Made by a program: the position numbers and the translations under genes. Of a DNA stretch of 64,000 nucleotides, positions 10,091 through 24,000 are shown one piece after another (the first letter of the stretch is position 1; every line of letters begins with the position of its first letter). Source of the DNA: Oscheius tipulae. Taxonomy: Eukaryota; Nematoda; Chromadorea; Rhabditida; Rhabditidae. The notes under the pieces are model-generated. The model saw only the letters and a program-made list of their open reading frames with translations. It did no database searches and was not told the DNA's origin. The DNA lies in contig JASJZH010000002.1 in the NCBI GenBank assembly GCA_037178975.1, positions 372,001 through 436,000 on the forward strand. The letters are read 5' to 3'.

Positions 10091-11642
10091 CAAAAGTCTT
10101 TCTTTTTTTCCTGAAACGCTCGGAAGCATTTTGGAAGCGAGATGGTGCAAACTTGGGCGCCAAGTTAAAAGGGGAGAGGTGATGGCTCGCTTTGAGGGTG
10201 CGCTACTATTGCGATAAGTAGAAGAGGAAGAGCCAACAGGTTTCGCGCTGGGACACGTCACGAACCTGGTAAATGTGTCTCCTCTAGAGCTCTGTCGCTC
10301 ACAAAGCTCTCAACAGCAGGATTATTTGCTTTAACAATGATGCCGTTACCCCTCTCCTCCACCTTCCCGCCCTCAGAGCCTTGGCCTCTCCATGTTGATT
10401 TTTCTCTCAAATTTCACACGCATATCTATCCCGGTTAGGAGGCTCGATTTATATTAGTGCTAATTTTTTTAATTGTTTGTTGTCCTTATAGGGGAATTCG
10501 TGGAACGTCTCCTCCTCCTTCCTGACGCGTGAAAGGCCACCTGCGACCGACACATTTGTCGGCCGCAAATTTGATCAACCTCTCGCTTTGCGGTAAAGGA
10601 ACACACGACGGGTCAGGTCTGGGCCCGGCGTGAACGCTATTTTATAATTTTTCTGATATTCCAATTCATCCATTTTTCTATCCACTCGTTTCTGTGTTTA
10701 AGGGGTTTAGCCCACTTTTAACGCATCGGTCTCTCCCTAAAGCTGTTCAATTGTAACCGGTTAGTAAGAAAATATCTATCTCAAGTGCCTATAATTTTCT
10801 GCAGCGTTTTTATACTTTTAAGAGCACAAACCTTTGTCATATTAAGTGCTATCCGAAATTTGAACTGCGTTGAAAAAAACGGTACTGAATTATTCACAGC
10901 AAAGAATTTTGCAGCTGGCACGGAAACAGAAAACTCTACTTCGTTGTTTTGTTTTGCAGCCAATGTTGCATTTTTGTTTTATTTAAAAAGGTTCGCCCAC
11001 TTTATAAATTTAAAAATTCTCTAGTACTCCCACAATTAATTACAAGACTCACTTGAACTTATTTTTTTATCACATCTTATTGGATTTTTATAAAAAGCCG
11101 AGTTTATTAATCTACTTATAATTTTAACAACAGGATTTTTAAAAAAGAACTCGTTAAGTCTGTATATAATTTAAAACAGCCCATAGATCAAACTCTTTTT
11201 CCGCAGTGTTCTAATGAAGGGGGCACGGCCCAGTAGACACCAATGAGAGGGGCCATTTTGTGTCCGGAGGTCCGGTTGTACTTCCGCTCTCTTTATTATG
11301 TTCACTTTGTTACCCGGCACTGTTTTCTGGTCTTCGAGACCCCGATTTATACTTTTCGTATCCCCTCTTCCATCTTTCTCAATCCTGTTTTTCGCACTTT
11401 ACTCCTACTTCCTGCACTACTATTCCTATACCTCTTTTTTCTACTAACTAATTAAATTTTAGTTGGGAATCACGTGCTCCTTCCTTGATTGATAGTAAAC
11501 TGCTCGAGAGATATGCGGATCTATTCCCTAAATTAATTAGAAAAGAGAGACATTGAACGAGTTGATGGGCAAACTGACAATGAGTGTAGCATGTTTTGCA
11601 AGTTCAAAGTTTCGAGAAACAAACATGCTTCTGCATTAGTTG

Positions 11643-11659
11643 CACCCGTGCCATCTCGA
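11643..11659 (-). repeat. CGAGATGGTACGGGTG-family motif
   Basis: Plus strand reads CACCCGTGCCATCTCGA. Intergenic; followed by CGCTCGAACCC, which resembles a Pol III B box. Confidence 0.55.
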
Positions 11660-13241
11660 CCGCTCGAACCCAGGGCACCACTGCGTTGTCGCCGTGTGTG
11701 TGTTTTTTTTTTATCCGAGGAACCGATAATTGTCTATCGAGATTAGAAATCAGTTTTATTTTGCATGCTTACCTCCATTGAGAAAAACTATTCCTCTCTC
11801 CAATTTGTTGACTTTTAAATCACCTTCACGAGTCTGGAGCATCCTCTAAATAAGGAAGTTGTCTTTTGCCTTCCACAATGTTGCAGAGCCCCCGCCTAAC
11901 CTCATAATAACAACTGAATTTTCGAGGAACTTCTCTCTCACTCTACGTTCTCTCGACCACCACCATCACCAATTTCTTAGTGTGTTGCGTTCCGAAGGGG
12001 ATCGATCCCTGGCTTTTCGGGATGTTAACGAGCAGAGCAAGCACTCCCGGGGAGACCCTCTTAATTGAAGGTCGGGTCGCGGGGCCTACAGATCCAACCA
12101 AGATATGTTCGAGTTCGGCTAGGGGGAAGGTGAGATTGGAACGAGACAAAAAGAGAGAAGTCAGTGCAACTGCAAGCCAGCCTAGCACATTGCTTATTTT
12201 TAAAAACCATGTTTCGGGTCGAATTAATTTCTCTTCCCAAATTTTATAGGCTTTTGTTTCTTTATAGCAAGCTATCAGACACGCGATTCCTGCGGTTAGT
12301 ACCGATCTTGAACCTTTTGTGCGAATCTGCTATTCAAGCCTCTCATTATTCCACTTTCTTGTCCTTTGTAACTGCTTTTCTGTCAGAGGTTTACATGATA
12401 CTTTTGAACAAATTGAAACCTTTAAGCACCTCCAGCCTCTCCTCATGACCACATTGTTCTATGCGCGGATGTTTGCTTGAATGCACAAGAACGAGCTAGT
12501 CCTTAGACCGAGATCCTCCAGGAAATAATAACTTAGTGGATCAGGTGTTCGTTTATCCCAAAAGGAAAACAGTGATTACTTTTCTGTTTGTAGTTTAATT
12601 TTGCATCTGAAGTCTGAAAACATTGAAGGAACAACTGTCGTGGACATAAAATGCCCTCTCTTTCCTCCTGTTGCTTTATGCTTTTGTTGAAGCGTGAAAT
12701 TGTTTCTAATACATTTATTGCTTAAACGTGAACCAGATGCTTATCCTTAGCAAAACTGTTTCGTAGTACAGCATTTATTCCTAAGCCTACGATCTAACGA
12801 CTTCAAATGTGCTCACCTTCTTGCCAAAAAGAAACACGTGAAGTTCCTATGCCGAAATATGGTAGGCATCCAAGAAGGAATTGTCGTCGGAGCTCTGAAT
12901 TTATGCATTCCTTGTTCTTGATATAAAATCATAATTTTTTTTGTAAAATTTTTAATCTCTCAATGCGAGTTTTGCATTTCTAAACTTCTGAACGCTTCTA
13001 CAACTATGTCGAGATACAAAAACTTTTGATTTTTTGACTTCCACCTCATTTAAAGCACTTCGCAACATAATGACTAAAATCCAGTAGTGGTGTGGCACAC
13101 TCACACACTTGAAACAAAAAGTCTCGGGAAGGGGAGAGATTAATTGCTCTATGCGGTCTTTTTATAACCAGCTGTACACATTTTTTTTAGTTCAGAATGC
13201 AAGACAAGTTACGCCGTATGTAAAAAAATACGCGACACTTG

Positions 13242-13258
13242 TACCCGTACCATCTCGA
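13242..13258 (-). repeat. CGAGATGGTACGGGTG-family motif
   Basis: Plus strand reads TACCCGTACCATCTCGA; intergenic. Confidence 0.6.
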
Positions 13259-13410
13259 TGCTTCTTGATAGTTTTCACATTTCGCTAAAGTTTTATGAGT
13301 GTTTTATCCTAAATTACCAAATTACGTCTGAAGTTTTAATTCTTGTTTCCACAATTGCTATTGACGCGCCTCTGTGATAAGAATCTGGCCGAAATTACAA
13401 GACTTCAAGC

Positions 13411-13500
13411 AACCCTCTGGCTCCAAGTGGCTAAACCACTAAAGCACATGTTTTCAGTATGTGGCCCCTAGGACCATTAACGTGAGGTCGAGAATCCATA
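13411..13500 (+). pseudogene. tRNA-like relic, class II (Leu/Ser) layout
   Basis: TGGCTCCAAGTGG (A-box-like) at 13418-13430, then a putative anticodon arm, a GGCCCCTAGGACC segment in the position of a long variable arm, and GTGAGGTCGAGAATCC near the B-box position at 13482-13497. The stems are incomplete, so it is not expected to be functional. Confidence 0.35.
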
Positions 13501-16433
13501 AATTGCCGCTCTCACCTCACTTGGTCCATAAAAACCTGTCAAAACATCGCTGCCCACACGAGCTGTTGGAATATTCAAGCGGAGAGTCAACCTAAAACAT
13601 ACACATCCAATTTTTGCCTCGATCTCGAGCAGTTTTTTGAATTCCAGACCGCCTTAGGGCACACTATATTCTACTGCTACTGCTCGGGTGTTTGGACCCT
13701 CTTTTCATCACCTCATTAAGCACGCAAAATGAGTCCTTATTGCTCTCGCCGTGCAATGGCCACCGCGCGCTTCCTTCCAAAAACTCTGTGGCGCGCTCTC
13801 AACAGCTTCCGTAGAGGGGCTGCTACGTAGGCAGTTGTTGTACTTTTCTCTGAAATTTCTATCCCGTAATCTCTCGTCCAAAGAAAAAGCAGTGCAAAGT
13901 TTCACCGGCTCCTTCCTCACAGGAGTATCCAGTTTCGGTCCTTCTTTCCGAGCCGGACTCTCGTAGCCATTTGAGCTTCGTGGACACCTGAATCAAGTTT
14001 TCTAGGTAGATTTTATGCTTGGACTATTCTATGGATTATTCTGGACTGTATTCAACTACTACCTATTTCTACCAGCACAATTTATATTTTGTCACAAGTC
14101 GCCTGTTTGTATACTTTGTATTATATCTTTCTTTGGTCATATTTTTGTTAATTTTTTGATTCCTAAAGGTCATCGAAACTCTAGGATCTTTGTTTGAGGC
14201 AAGATCTCACAGTAATTTATCCTTCTTATCGCTTGACAGCCTTTGGCATGTCGCTATTTGTTCAAGACTCTCGAAAAAGCATACAAACACACAAAAAGTT
14301 AAGACTTGAGCCACAGAACGTTAATATTCTACTTTTTATTATTTATAAGCGTATATTCCAGCGCTTGAAAAGTTTGAGCTTTTGACCGTTGTCCTCATTT
14401 TGAGATTTCCTTTCTCGGAACTCCAGTGATTTCCTCGTCTCTCCTCCAATTCTCTCGAGGGACCTTCGCACTGAATTATCTTCACGCGTAGCCCCTCTCA
14501 CCCCAAAAAACCACTTTGACCCTCGTCTTTTGCAGCGTTTCCAAATCAAAAAAGCAGATAAAATCCATGGAAATCGCGTGACGAAACAAGTCCCTAGGGA
14601 CGGTCAGCGAAGACGAATGAATTGTTTTGGAGGCGCTTCCCTCTCGCGCTCTCCTTTGATACCATTAATCTGGAGCAACCCCTTTCGCGTCCACCCATTT
14701 CCTTGAATTGGGACGGAAGGAGGAAGAAATTACACCTTCTTCTATTTTTGACCTTTTCTTGAGTACTTACCCACCTATGCGTAGTGGCAGTGACAATGAG
14801 ACTCACAGTCCGCTAAATCTGTCCTCTAGTATTTTTATTAAGTCAACCAACATGCACATGCAGCCACACCATTCCATAATTTTTCAACCTATCTGACTTA
14901 AGCGCACAGTACTCTGTCCATTCCTACTATTTTCATTTTTGAGCCACCTCATTTCACAACCAGAAACCTAGTATCCGTTTTCACATTTAATCTGGTGGGC
15001 CTCGTCACACACCTCTGTCCTATTTTTGTTCCCCCGGGTTACTTCAAATATAGCCTCAACTTTCCGGCTCATTGAAACCTAGATTTGAATGATTTCTCGC
15101 TTAGAACTCCTTTTTTTCTTGTCTCTAACCCTATGTACCCATGACAAACAGCCAACTTGTGACAGTTTCTTCGGCTAACTTTCAATAAACTGTCGGGGCG
15201 AAGAAATGACGGCCTTGTCAAATCTGCTCTTTGATTCTCAAAGAGCTGGTTTTTGTATTGAACGTGGATGTCTACCCTTAATGATTCATTTGTTATCTCT
15301 CGTTTGTTTTCTCTCATTCCGTTCACAATTTCTCCCCCAAAATTAGTACCTGTTAAACTTTCTGTAACTTAATCTCCTAGGATCTTTTTCTAGAGTCCGT
15401 ATATTCCAAAAGATTCTTATTAATTTAGTATCATATTATTATAAAATCATTCTTCTAATATCAGTTGCTCTTATCCTAGATTAACTTTTAGGCAGTGAGT
15501 TAACCTCGCAAAAATTTTAAATGTATTCTGAGAATCCTTCAACTGCAAGCGAATTCCGTTTTCTTCTTCCAATTAAGCCAAGCTTTGAGAGCACGGTTTA
15601 TACAATCAAAAAATTATATGACAATTTATCTTAGCTCTCCCTTATTCTTAAGTATTACTTAAAAGAGCTACAATTAAACCTTGGTTTAAGCGTAAAATTA
15701 AACCTTCTTCACTGTAGCCCATTCTTATCGTAAAACTCCCCACTGATCCTCCCAGGCTCAACTCTCTCATAAAATCAGTGTCTATTCTGCTTCCAAATTC
15801 ACTTTCATCACCAATGTCGTGAAAGTCGTGGCCACAACGTTCGCTGCTGTTTACTTTCCCAACAAATCTCTATCTTCGTGACTTTCCTGACATCAACTTT
15901 ACATAAAAGTTTTATTTAAATTTTTTGAGACACCAGCCTTTTTTCTACAGTCCATTAGGCATAGAACAAAGTTTTATGCTGAAATCAGTACTTGCTCAAT
16001 TTTATTCTTCACGTTTTGCATGTTTCTGTTTTGGCGAATTATCCACATTTCAAACAATTTCCTTCCTTTCTGTACTCAGACTCTTACTTAAACTTCGATC
16101 CCACGTCATTCCGTCTTCCTTCTCCAAATCTCAGTTTACCTGAAGAGAGGTGGAGCATGTTTTATGATTCGGTTGAATAATTCCGTCGACCCTCGACAGC
16201 CTCAAATCTCTCTAACTTAGCTCTAAGAGCTCCCAGAAAGGGTGGCTTTACTTCCGTCCAGCCTAAATGTCACCACTTTGTCGAAATCCTTGTCTATTTG
16301 AACGAATATTTTAGGAGTATCTAAACACTTTCCATAGAGCTCTAATTTCTACTCTTGTACTCTTTATGCTTATGTTTTTTTCCTGCTCGATCTCGCTCTC
16401 TTAAAAAGTTACCCAATATTCTCCAGACCTCGA

Positions 16434-16780
16434 ATGTGGGGCGATAAAGACAAGCCGGACCCGTTACTACTCGGTGGGCACTTTCCCATGGGTGGACACA
16501 TGCTAGGTCACGGTCTGCATGGTCGTCATGATATCTACCGCAACCTGCATCGTGGCTTCGTCGGTCGCCAGCCCAAGCCGGCAGTTCTGTGGAAAGGAGA
16601 CACTGCCAGGAGGAAGAGATTTGGTTGGTTGAGGGGAAGGTGTTGGCATGATTAAGGGTCTAAATTTATGGGTTACGGTTTGCTTTTTAAGGCAAGCGCG
16701 GCATCTTCAGGTATGATGTCAACAGAATATTTGGTATGAATACGTCATCAAGAAATCTAGCATGCAATCCAGCTAGCTAG
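16434..16780 (+). CDS. Small His/Gly-rich orphan protein
   Basis: Proposed exons 16434-16623 and 16692-16780 encode 92 residues. The first exon has a clear protein-like composition (GGHFPMGGHMLGHGLHGRH, then QPKPAVLWKGD) and the second reads KRGIFRYDVNRIFGMN. The join falls inside a basic ARRKRFGKRG stretch. There is no signal peptide, and a further upstream exon is possible because TTCTCCAG lies just 5' of the ATG. Isolated in a gene-poor region. No family recognised; the donor GTTGGT is weak, so the model may be wrong in detail. Confidence 0.4.
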
Positions 16781-19700
16781 AGTTACAGTCTTTGGGGGGA
16801 ACGTTTTAATACACTGGTTTAAGAAGTGTCTCGTATAGTGGGCAAAAAAAGTGGACAGACAAGACACTATGCTCACGAAAATGTGTTACTTTCCAGAGAG
16901 CTGGTAACTTTCTGCTTTGGGTCAAAAGAATTCTACTAGATCCCTTGGCTTCTTATAGAGAACACAAGTTTTAAGGGTTCGGTTTAAAATTCTATTCTCA
17001 GCTTCCCCAGAGTCACATTTATCCAGTGCTAAACAATAGCGAACAAGAAGCATGATGACAAATTCATAATTGGCCTGGGAATACGCTTGAATTCTGATAA
17101 GGAATGTTAAAAGAGAAATTTTGGATAAAAAGCTGGTTCAAACCCCTGCCTCCGACTGAAATCAAAGACAACGTTTTGACTGGCACGGGAAGTTGCCTCT
17201 TTTGACACCATCAAGCCCGCTTTGAGAAGAGCCAAATTGGGACAGAGCCCGTCTGTTTTTCCGCCCCTCCGCACATTCTTTGAAAGTTATTCACGTCATC
17301 AGCCTTCTTTGATTTGGTTATGGGAAGATAGTCCCTTAAAAATTGTGTTTAGCAATAAAACATTGTTGTTCTTGTTTCAGCTGATCCTGACCTTGCGTTA
17401 CTGTTCTTCTAGATGCGGTAGACAAAATGTCAACACTTGTTTTGATTACACAGAAGAACTATGTAGGCACTTGAGTTCTTGAGTGGATGCACATCAAAAA
17501 CAGTGGATCCGGTCACAATTATCAGAAGCAGACACCTCTTAAACATCCCCCTATTTCTTAGCTAGCCTTGATTGAAAACTTGTCCCGAACAGTAAACAAG
17601 GAATTATGAATGATACCCTCCCTCTCTGTCTCACGCGCGGGCGGCTCCTTCTATTCTACTTGAAAACACGCAAATTTTCTAGACCTCTGTTGTTTCTTGT
17701 AAACGCCAATTAGGGAAGTTCTAAAAATAGTTAGGTCGTTCATTATATTATTTACGGAGAGAGTCAAAACAAGCCAATTCAGATTGTGAGAAAGTCTTTT
17801 GTGAGAAAAAGCTCCAGTTTCAGTTCACTACTCGGATAGCTTATATCCTTGGATCATTTAGCACTACCTTATTATCTACCGGCCTAACCCACAGTAGTCT
17901 TTTTTTGAAAATGTGTCACACGGGCTATGGACCGTTTCGAGTCGGCCCACGCCCAAGTTACCGTCTCGGCGGGTCAAGTTCATGGCTCTGTAGTCCTGCC
18001 CGCTCTGTACTATTTTTTCGTCCCAGAAGGTACTGTTAGTTTATGAAACTCTATCAGTCTTGCACGTTGAAAAATACTGACTTTCACAAGGCGATAAGAT
18101 TAAACTTTTTTGGAGTAATGGAGGTATGGAGAAATCCAGTGACCTGATCCCCACCATTTTACTCAGCTAAAGATCTCTGCCTCTACCTTCGAGTTTTAAA
18201 ACATTTTGTCACCCTCAATGCTGAAAGATTCACCAGCCGACCTCACATTCGTTAGGAAATCCTAACTAAAGGGCACAAGGCCGGTAGACTCACGCAAAGC
18301 AACCTTCTAGAAGACGTTGAATTTTTCAATATTTTCCACGAAGCTAGTGCTGACAAATCGTAGATCACTGTTATTCTTCCCACAGACCCCACTGGCCTTT
18401 TTGAGCTTGTTTTTGCGATCTATGAAACGCCGCCGCTCCTCAGAAACTTGGTGTCATTGCCAATTTGTTAGTGTTGGGGTGTGTGTGCATACATGTTTTG
18501 GTCTCATATAAATACTGTGGTATTTTTCTGGCATTGAATAAAACACAGGAAATAACACTGATCCCCACCGGCTCCTCATTCTTCCCTCTTCTCCTTCAGC
18601 CCAATGTTTGCTTAACTGATATCACATTCGAGTGCTGTTCACTTTCAAAAACCGAGGAGAGAGGGAACTGAGTGCTCCAATGATCGCCCTGCATTCCTAG
18701 AGCTTTGGTCCTTTGAGTCACTTTTTTTGCGAAAACGACACCGTTCACTTTTTGCCAGCCATTTTAAGCTCATATAGTTATTAGACATTTTTTTAAGACC
18801 ACCTTTGCTATTGTTAGGCCACGCTCACGAGGACGTTCGAAAATTTATGCATATTGAGTTTGTCGTCGCTTTGGGGTCTATAAGAGTTTAGCCTAAAAGG
18901 TGCTACTTCTACTGCACTTTCGAAGTTCAAATTCGCTCTAAATTTAGCTAACCTCTCCTCATTTCAATCCTTCAGGTGTCAGAAAATGACGGAATACCAG
19001 GGATTTCACCCTAATTTACGCGCTCCAATAGGGAAGAACAATGGCTTATGCTTCGTCGGGAACCAAGGCTGGAAATAGACTTTTGGTCGTCAAGACCTTG
19101 GGAATTTCACTTGGCACGTACGTGCTAACTATTCACTTTTAATTTTAGACGAATTATGGTGGATGGTTCAATTTCCCCCAGACTTCACCTTAAAACATAA
19201 AAAATGAATATTGGTCTGCTAAACGATCAGTTAAAAGTGTCTGGCCAAACACGAGAAGCGGGGAGTAGACAATGACGATTATGAGAGCAATAGAGGGATC
19301 CCGGTCTAGTACAAGTGATCACACTTTCCTCAACGTATTAAGCGTTCTTGTAGATGAAAATTTCATCGTTGGACACAACATTTAGAGGTGAATCAAGACT
19401 TGCAAGGCAAATACTAATTATGTAGCCCCATCTTCCTCTTCTTCTTTCTGTCACTCAAAAAATAAGGAAGAGGAGTAAATATTTTTTCAATTTTCAGCCT
19501 GCAGCAGCCCCCTCCAGTCGCACGCTCTTATAATTTTGTAGTCTGAGGTAGACAGACCAAAGACACGCTACCAGTTAAGTCCAATTACCTTATAACACGA
19601 CAAGAATGATACATCAAAGAACTTTTGGTTATACAAGCTCGTGAAAAGTTTTCCTGATCTATCCTAAGAAGTAGGGCTAATAGTTCAATTAGAGGACCTC

Positions 19701-21032
19701 TCGCTCTTGAGAAGCCTATTTTAGAGTTTTACTTTCCGGCTGCCTAATTGGTAGTGGTCAAAGAGCGGTCTTTGGACATTTACAATTTTGAAATGGCGCG
19801 AAGAGATAGTATCAGCGAGTTCATACTACTGTTTTCCGCTTTCCTCCCTCTGCCCAAATTAATAATTTTTCTCCTATACCTAGTCGTTCCCCTTCTTTTG
19901 TCCCTCAAGTGTTCTTCAGGTCACGCGACCCGCCGAGAGTCTTTCGCTCTAACCCCAGCCCTAATTTTCTTTTGCTCTTTTCTACTCCAGTTAGCGATGG
20001 GAAAAAATCCCTCAGCGGGTGCAGTCAGGCATCAAATTGAGTTCTAATTTCGTCCCTACACTCTCTCCGGGGAAAAGTGAAGTGGACCCGACAGACAGAC
20101 TGCAAGTTGTTAGATTTGATGTTTGTAGGGCGACGAGGATGGACTATATCCGGGGGAAGAGGGAAGGAGAGGCTGTTTGCTCACACCGGCTCACTCTCTT
20201 TCTGCTCTGGATCGTCTCTCTCACACAAAATGTGGCGAGAGAGAGAGAACAATGTTTTCTATCTGCTATCTTTTTCTTTTCGTTCTGAAAGTTCTATGCT
20301 ATTAAGAACTTAAGCATGTTTAATAATGCTGCGCTATCCCAGGAACCTTAAGTTTTATGCTGTAATTTTTGCAGCATCCAAAGCTTAAGATTTCAAGGTG
20401 AACATTGTGTTCTATTCTTTTTTTCTCAGGCGCTCAAGTCACGCTAATTGCAATTTGAACCCCTGTCGTTTTCCCAAATGAATCGGCTAATTCTCCAATA
20501 CTCAATCCCTCTGAACCTGGTCGTGTTCCGTTTTTGGACTCTTGATTTTCGATTGTTCTAGTTTTTGTTTCGGAGTACAAAACTCAGTATTCGTCTGTCT
20601 GGTCAACTTCTATTGTTTCCCCAAAATCAAGTGACTCTTTTTGTGTCATCCGTTTTTATAATGAGCAAAAAGTTCAGTAGTCTTTCTGAAAAGAGGCCAC
20701 TGATTTGGATTCCGCCGTCCGGAAGAAGGTCCTTTGAAATGCCGACAAATGACTTCCCGGGGATTCTTTTTTGTGAAGAGGGGAGGGGGAAGACTATCAG
20801 AAGGCGGGACAGCCGCCCCGCCCTCTCCTTCACAGCACATCAGGAATTCGAAAGCCTCTTTTGTGGAGGGGGAAACCGAACCCCTACTTTCACACATTTC
20901 CAAAAGTTTTGTGGAGGAGTTTGAGTAGCTTTTAGTCTTTGCTTGGGAGTTCTGACTGGTCCCAGTACAAATATTTTCCACCATCTTCCTCTTCTACTTG
21001 TATTTCCCTCAAAAGCCTTCTTCTTTGCTAGA
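16781..21032. other. Intergenic; no gene recognised
   Basis: AT-rich, with a B-box-like GGTTCAAACCCC at about 17138 but no matching A box. No open frame with recognisable domain or consistent splice structure. Confidence 0.5.
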
Positions 21033-24000
21033 ATGTTCGGAGGCAATATGGCTATGGTCAACGATTACATAATGTTCCGTCTTCTAATGGAAGAGACAGA
21101 TCGCAAGGGGCAAAACCGTCATGCCCAGCAGCGCAACAGTCTTTTTATACCGAGAGGCAGTATCACTGGAGAAGGTAATGGTGACTCAAAAACATTGTGT
21201 GTGCGAAAATATAAATCCTAGTAAACTTTTCCTAACTGTAACCATTTCCAGAGCCCTTCTGCTCACCGATTGTCCCTCATGTACCGATTCGGGAACGTTT
21301 AGCTCGGCGCTGCACCAGCGGTGAGTGTTTTTCGTGTCTTCGTGTTTTGTCTGTAAACGTGTGTACTCTCTAAAATGAAGCCACTTTGCTGTCTGGATTT
21401 GAATTCTTCCTCTTTTGCATAACCTACAGTATGACGCAAAAAGGTCATGAGAGGGAAAGAGAGTGTAATGAAAAGGGCATGAGAAAAACTAGAGATGTTA
21501 CTTATAAATAACTTTAAGTTGATGTCGGAGACGATCCCATCCCTTCCAACTTTGCTGCCACACATGCTGCTTCACAAATGTATCCCAGACGACGAAGAAT
21601 GAGTCTACTTCAGACCCTTCGACAGCAGAATCGAGCCCTTGCCGACTCGGGCCTGGACATTGCCAACCAACGTCCCAGAACTGACAGTGAGAGCACGTAC
21701 AGAGGTATGCTTCTTGAACCTTTTCTCGCGTTGCAAAAATGTTTGTTGGACAAAACGGGACTAATCACGAGACGTGGGTTCGAGAAGCTTCTTCTTGCAA
21801 TTAGTGAAGACGACGTCCCGTCTATTGCTTTGCAATTCTGAACTGCGATTTCTGGAGAGGAACGAATAGAGAAAATGATCAAGGATAACTTGTTGCAAGG
21901 ACTTTGTCCTTTGCTTTCGGCCTCCAGTCTTTATCAAAACATTTTTCTTCATGTCACCTGACACTACAAAATTATAGCTTTCGGTTCATGATTCTGTCCG
22001 ACCACGCAGGGCTGGCACGCGGAAGAACGACGTCTTTTGTGCGCTTCAATAACATGAAATCAGTAATTTCCCCACCTATGATTTAGGTTATAATTGTGAA
22101 GATGATGCCTATCTGTTTTCCAAATGAAACAAATTACATATAGCTTAACATACGTACGGTGTAAGTGTTCGTAGAAAAAAAAGGCCTACACACTCGGGTT
22201 TCATCCGTATCATCTCGGTCATTTACAGTGATGGCAATGTTGGAAAGCCGCAAAAATTTTTCCTTTTCCAGATCAATCATCACCTCCAGAGCAACGAACA
22301 CCACCTGCCTCGCCCACAAAAAAGTCCTCGTTCAGCAGCATCAAGGCAAAGTGAGTAGGTACACGAAACCAAATATTTGCAAAACTAAGCGAAACTCTGT
22401 TATCTAGCGCTTTCAGCCCTCTTCTTAGAAAAACTCGCATGACGCTACCACACTTCCTACAAAAATTGCCGAAATCCTTACGCGAACGTTTCCATTCAGA
22501 GTCCAACTTCCACCAATTTCCGATTTTTGATTCATCACATTCATGCCCGTCTCTTCACACGTTCGTCCCTCGAGACATCCTCTAAAAACATTTCTTTCGG
22601 CCAACGTGACCCCCTCGAGAGACATAACTCACGCTTTATTTCTGGCCCAAAAATGAATTTAGAGGTCGATTTTTGGGCTCTAAAGAGTGTAAAGAAGATT
22701 GAAATGAAGAAATACGTGAAATTGCTAAAGTTTTTAGGTTGTTTGGAAAGAAGGACAAGAGGAACGACTCCAGGAGCACAGTCTACCAAAGCAGTGGAGA
22801 CTACAGTCAGAGCTGTGATGTCATCAATGGTTCGTTTTCTTCCATGCAGTTTTCTAAGAAATGTTCAAAGTTCACTCTTTTTCACCTCCTTAGTGTTCTT
22901 GTACTCAACCTGACATGGAAATTAGCGGGAGAAAGAGAGAGAGAGAGCGGCCGACGTGACATGACTCCCACGGGCCCCAAAAAAGATAGATGGGATCAAA
23001 TAAAAAGCTCCCTTCTTTTCAGGCAGGTCACGGAAGTCGCCATCAACGACGAATGACAGTGGACGCGGAAGTCAAGGACACTTAGAGGACAGAATCGAAA
23101 CCGTCGCCATCATTGAAAGACCCGACGACGAGGAAGGATCTGTCATTTTGAGGAGGCCCTACAGACGGATTCGAACCAGTGAGTCATAATTTTTTTGCAA
23201 CGTTTGATCTTGCTGAATATTCAAGGGAAGCTGTTGTTATACTTCCTAACGAGGTTTTTTCTTGCTTGTAATGTGAGCCAGCACGAGTAATCTGAGCTTT
23301 TGCTAGACAAGAAAACACAAGTTCTTACAACTTTTTGAGGCGGTAGAAAGGGGAGTGAACTAAGGATAGGACAGAGAGGAATACAAACTGAGGCAGTGCT
23401 AGAGAAACCGTTAGAATTAAACAAATAAAAACTTTTAGGTTCCTGCCCGGACCTCTCCACCCTTCGAATCTCATCTTCTTCACCACGTCGAGCTCCTATA
23501 GTTGAGTCCGAGTCGGATGAAGATCCCTACATGGAAAGGAACTGTAGTCCGCCAAATGGTTAACACACTGCCCTTCGCATAATGCGTCAAGTTTTCAGCT
23601 GTCGACTACTTGGTTGAACGGCGCCTCCTACAAAAAGCCCTGGAAGCTGAGAAGAAAAGAAAAGCGCACGGGACGAAGAGCACAGCCGTCGCAATGTGAA
23701 TTTCTTTCCGTCGCTTCTGTGAATTCTTCTTAAAATGATGGTCTCGTGTAAAGCACCGTAAAATTTACGGTTAAAGTAGAGTGAAGCAAGGTACAAGAAA
23801 TGCGTAGTAGTGAAAACTTGTATCAAAGGATATATTTGCCAGTTATACCCAGTGATTCCTATCCTGTTTTTGACTTGTGTACATGTATATTTTCCTGATT
23901 TTGTTACCCGATCTTATTGAAATAAAGCAAAGAACATGGTGGCAGCATTGGAGTCAATAGGGCTTGAAATTTAACACAACGATCGTTTTCGATCGTTTTT

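Larger units (their letters stand above)
8110..16433. other. Gene-poor AT-rich region
   Basis: Over 8 kb without a recognisable gene. Contains a TCTCTGTC tract at 8585-8645, tRNA-like relics near 10020-10090 and 13411-13500, two copies of the CGAGATGGTACGGGTG motif (11643-11659 and 13242-13258, reverse orientation), and many short open frames without domain, splice or codon support. Confidence 0.5.

Noticed and set aside
12000-12190. Minus-strand frame starting MLGWLAVALTSLFLS, resembling a signal peptide
   Set aside because: No second exon, no conserved downstream sequence, and plus-strand frames over the same bases are equally long.
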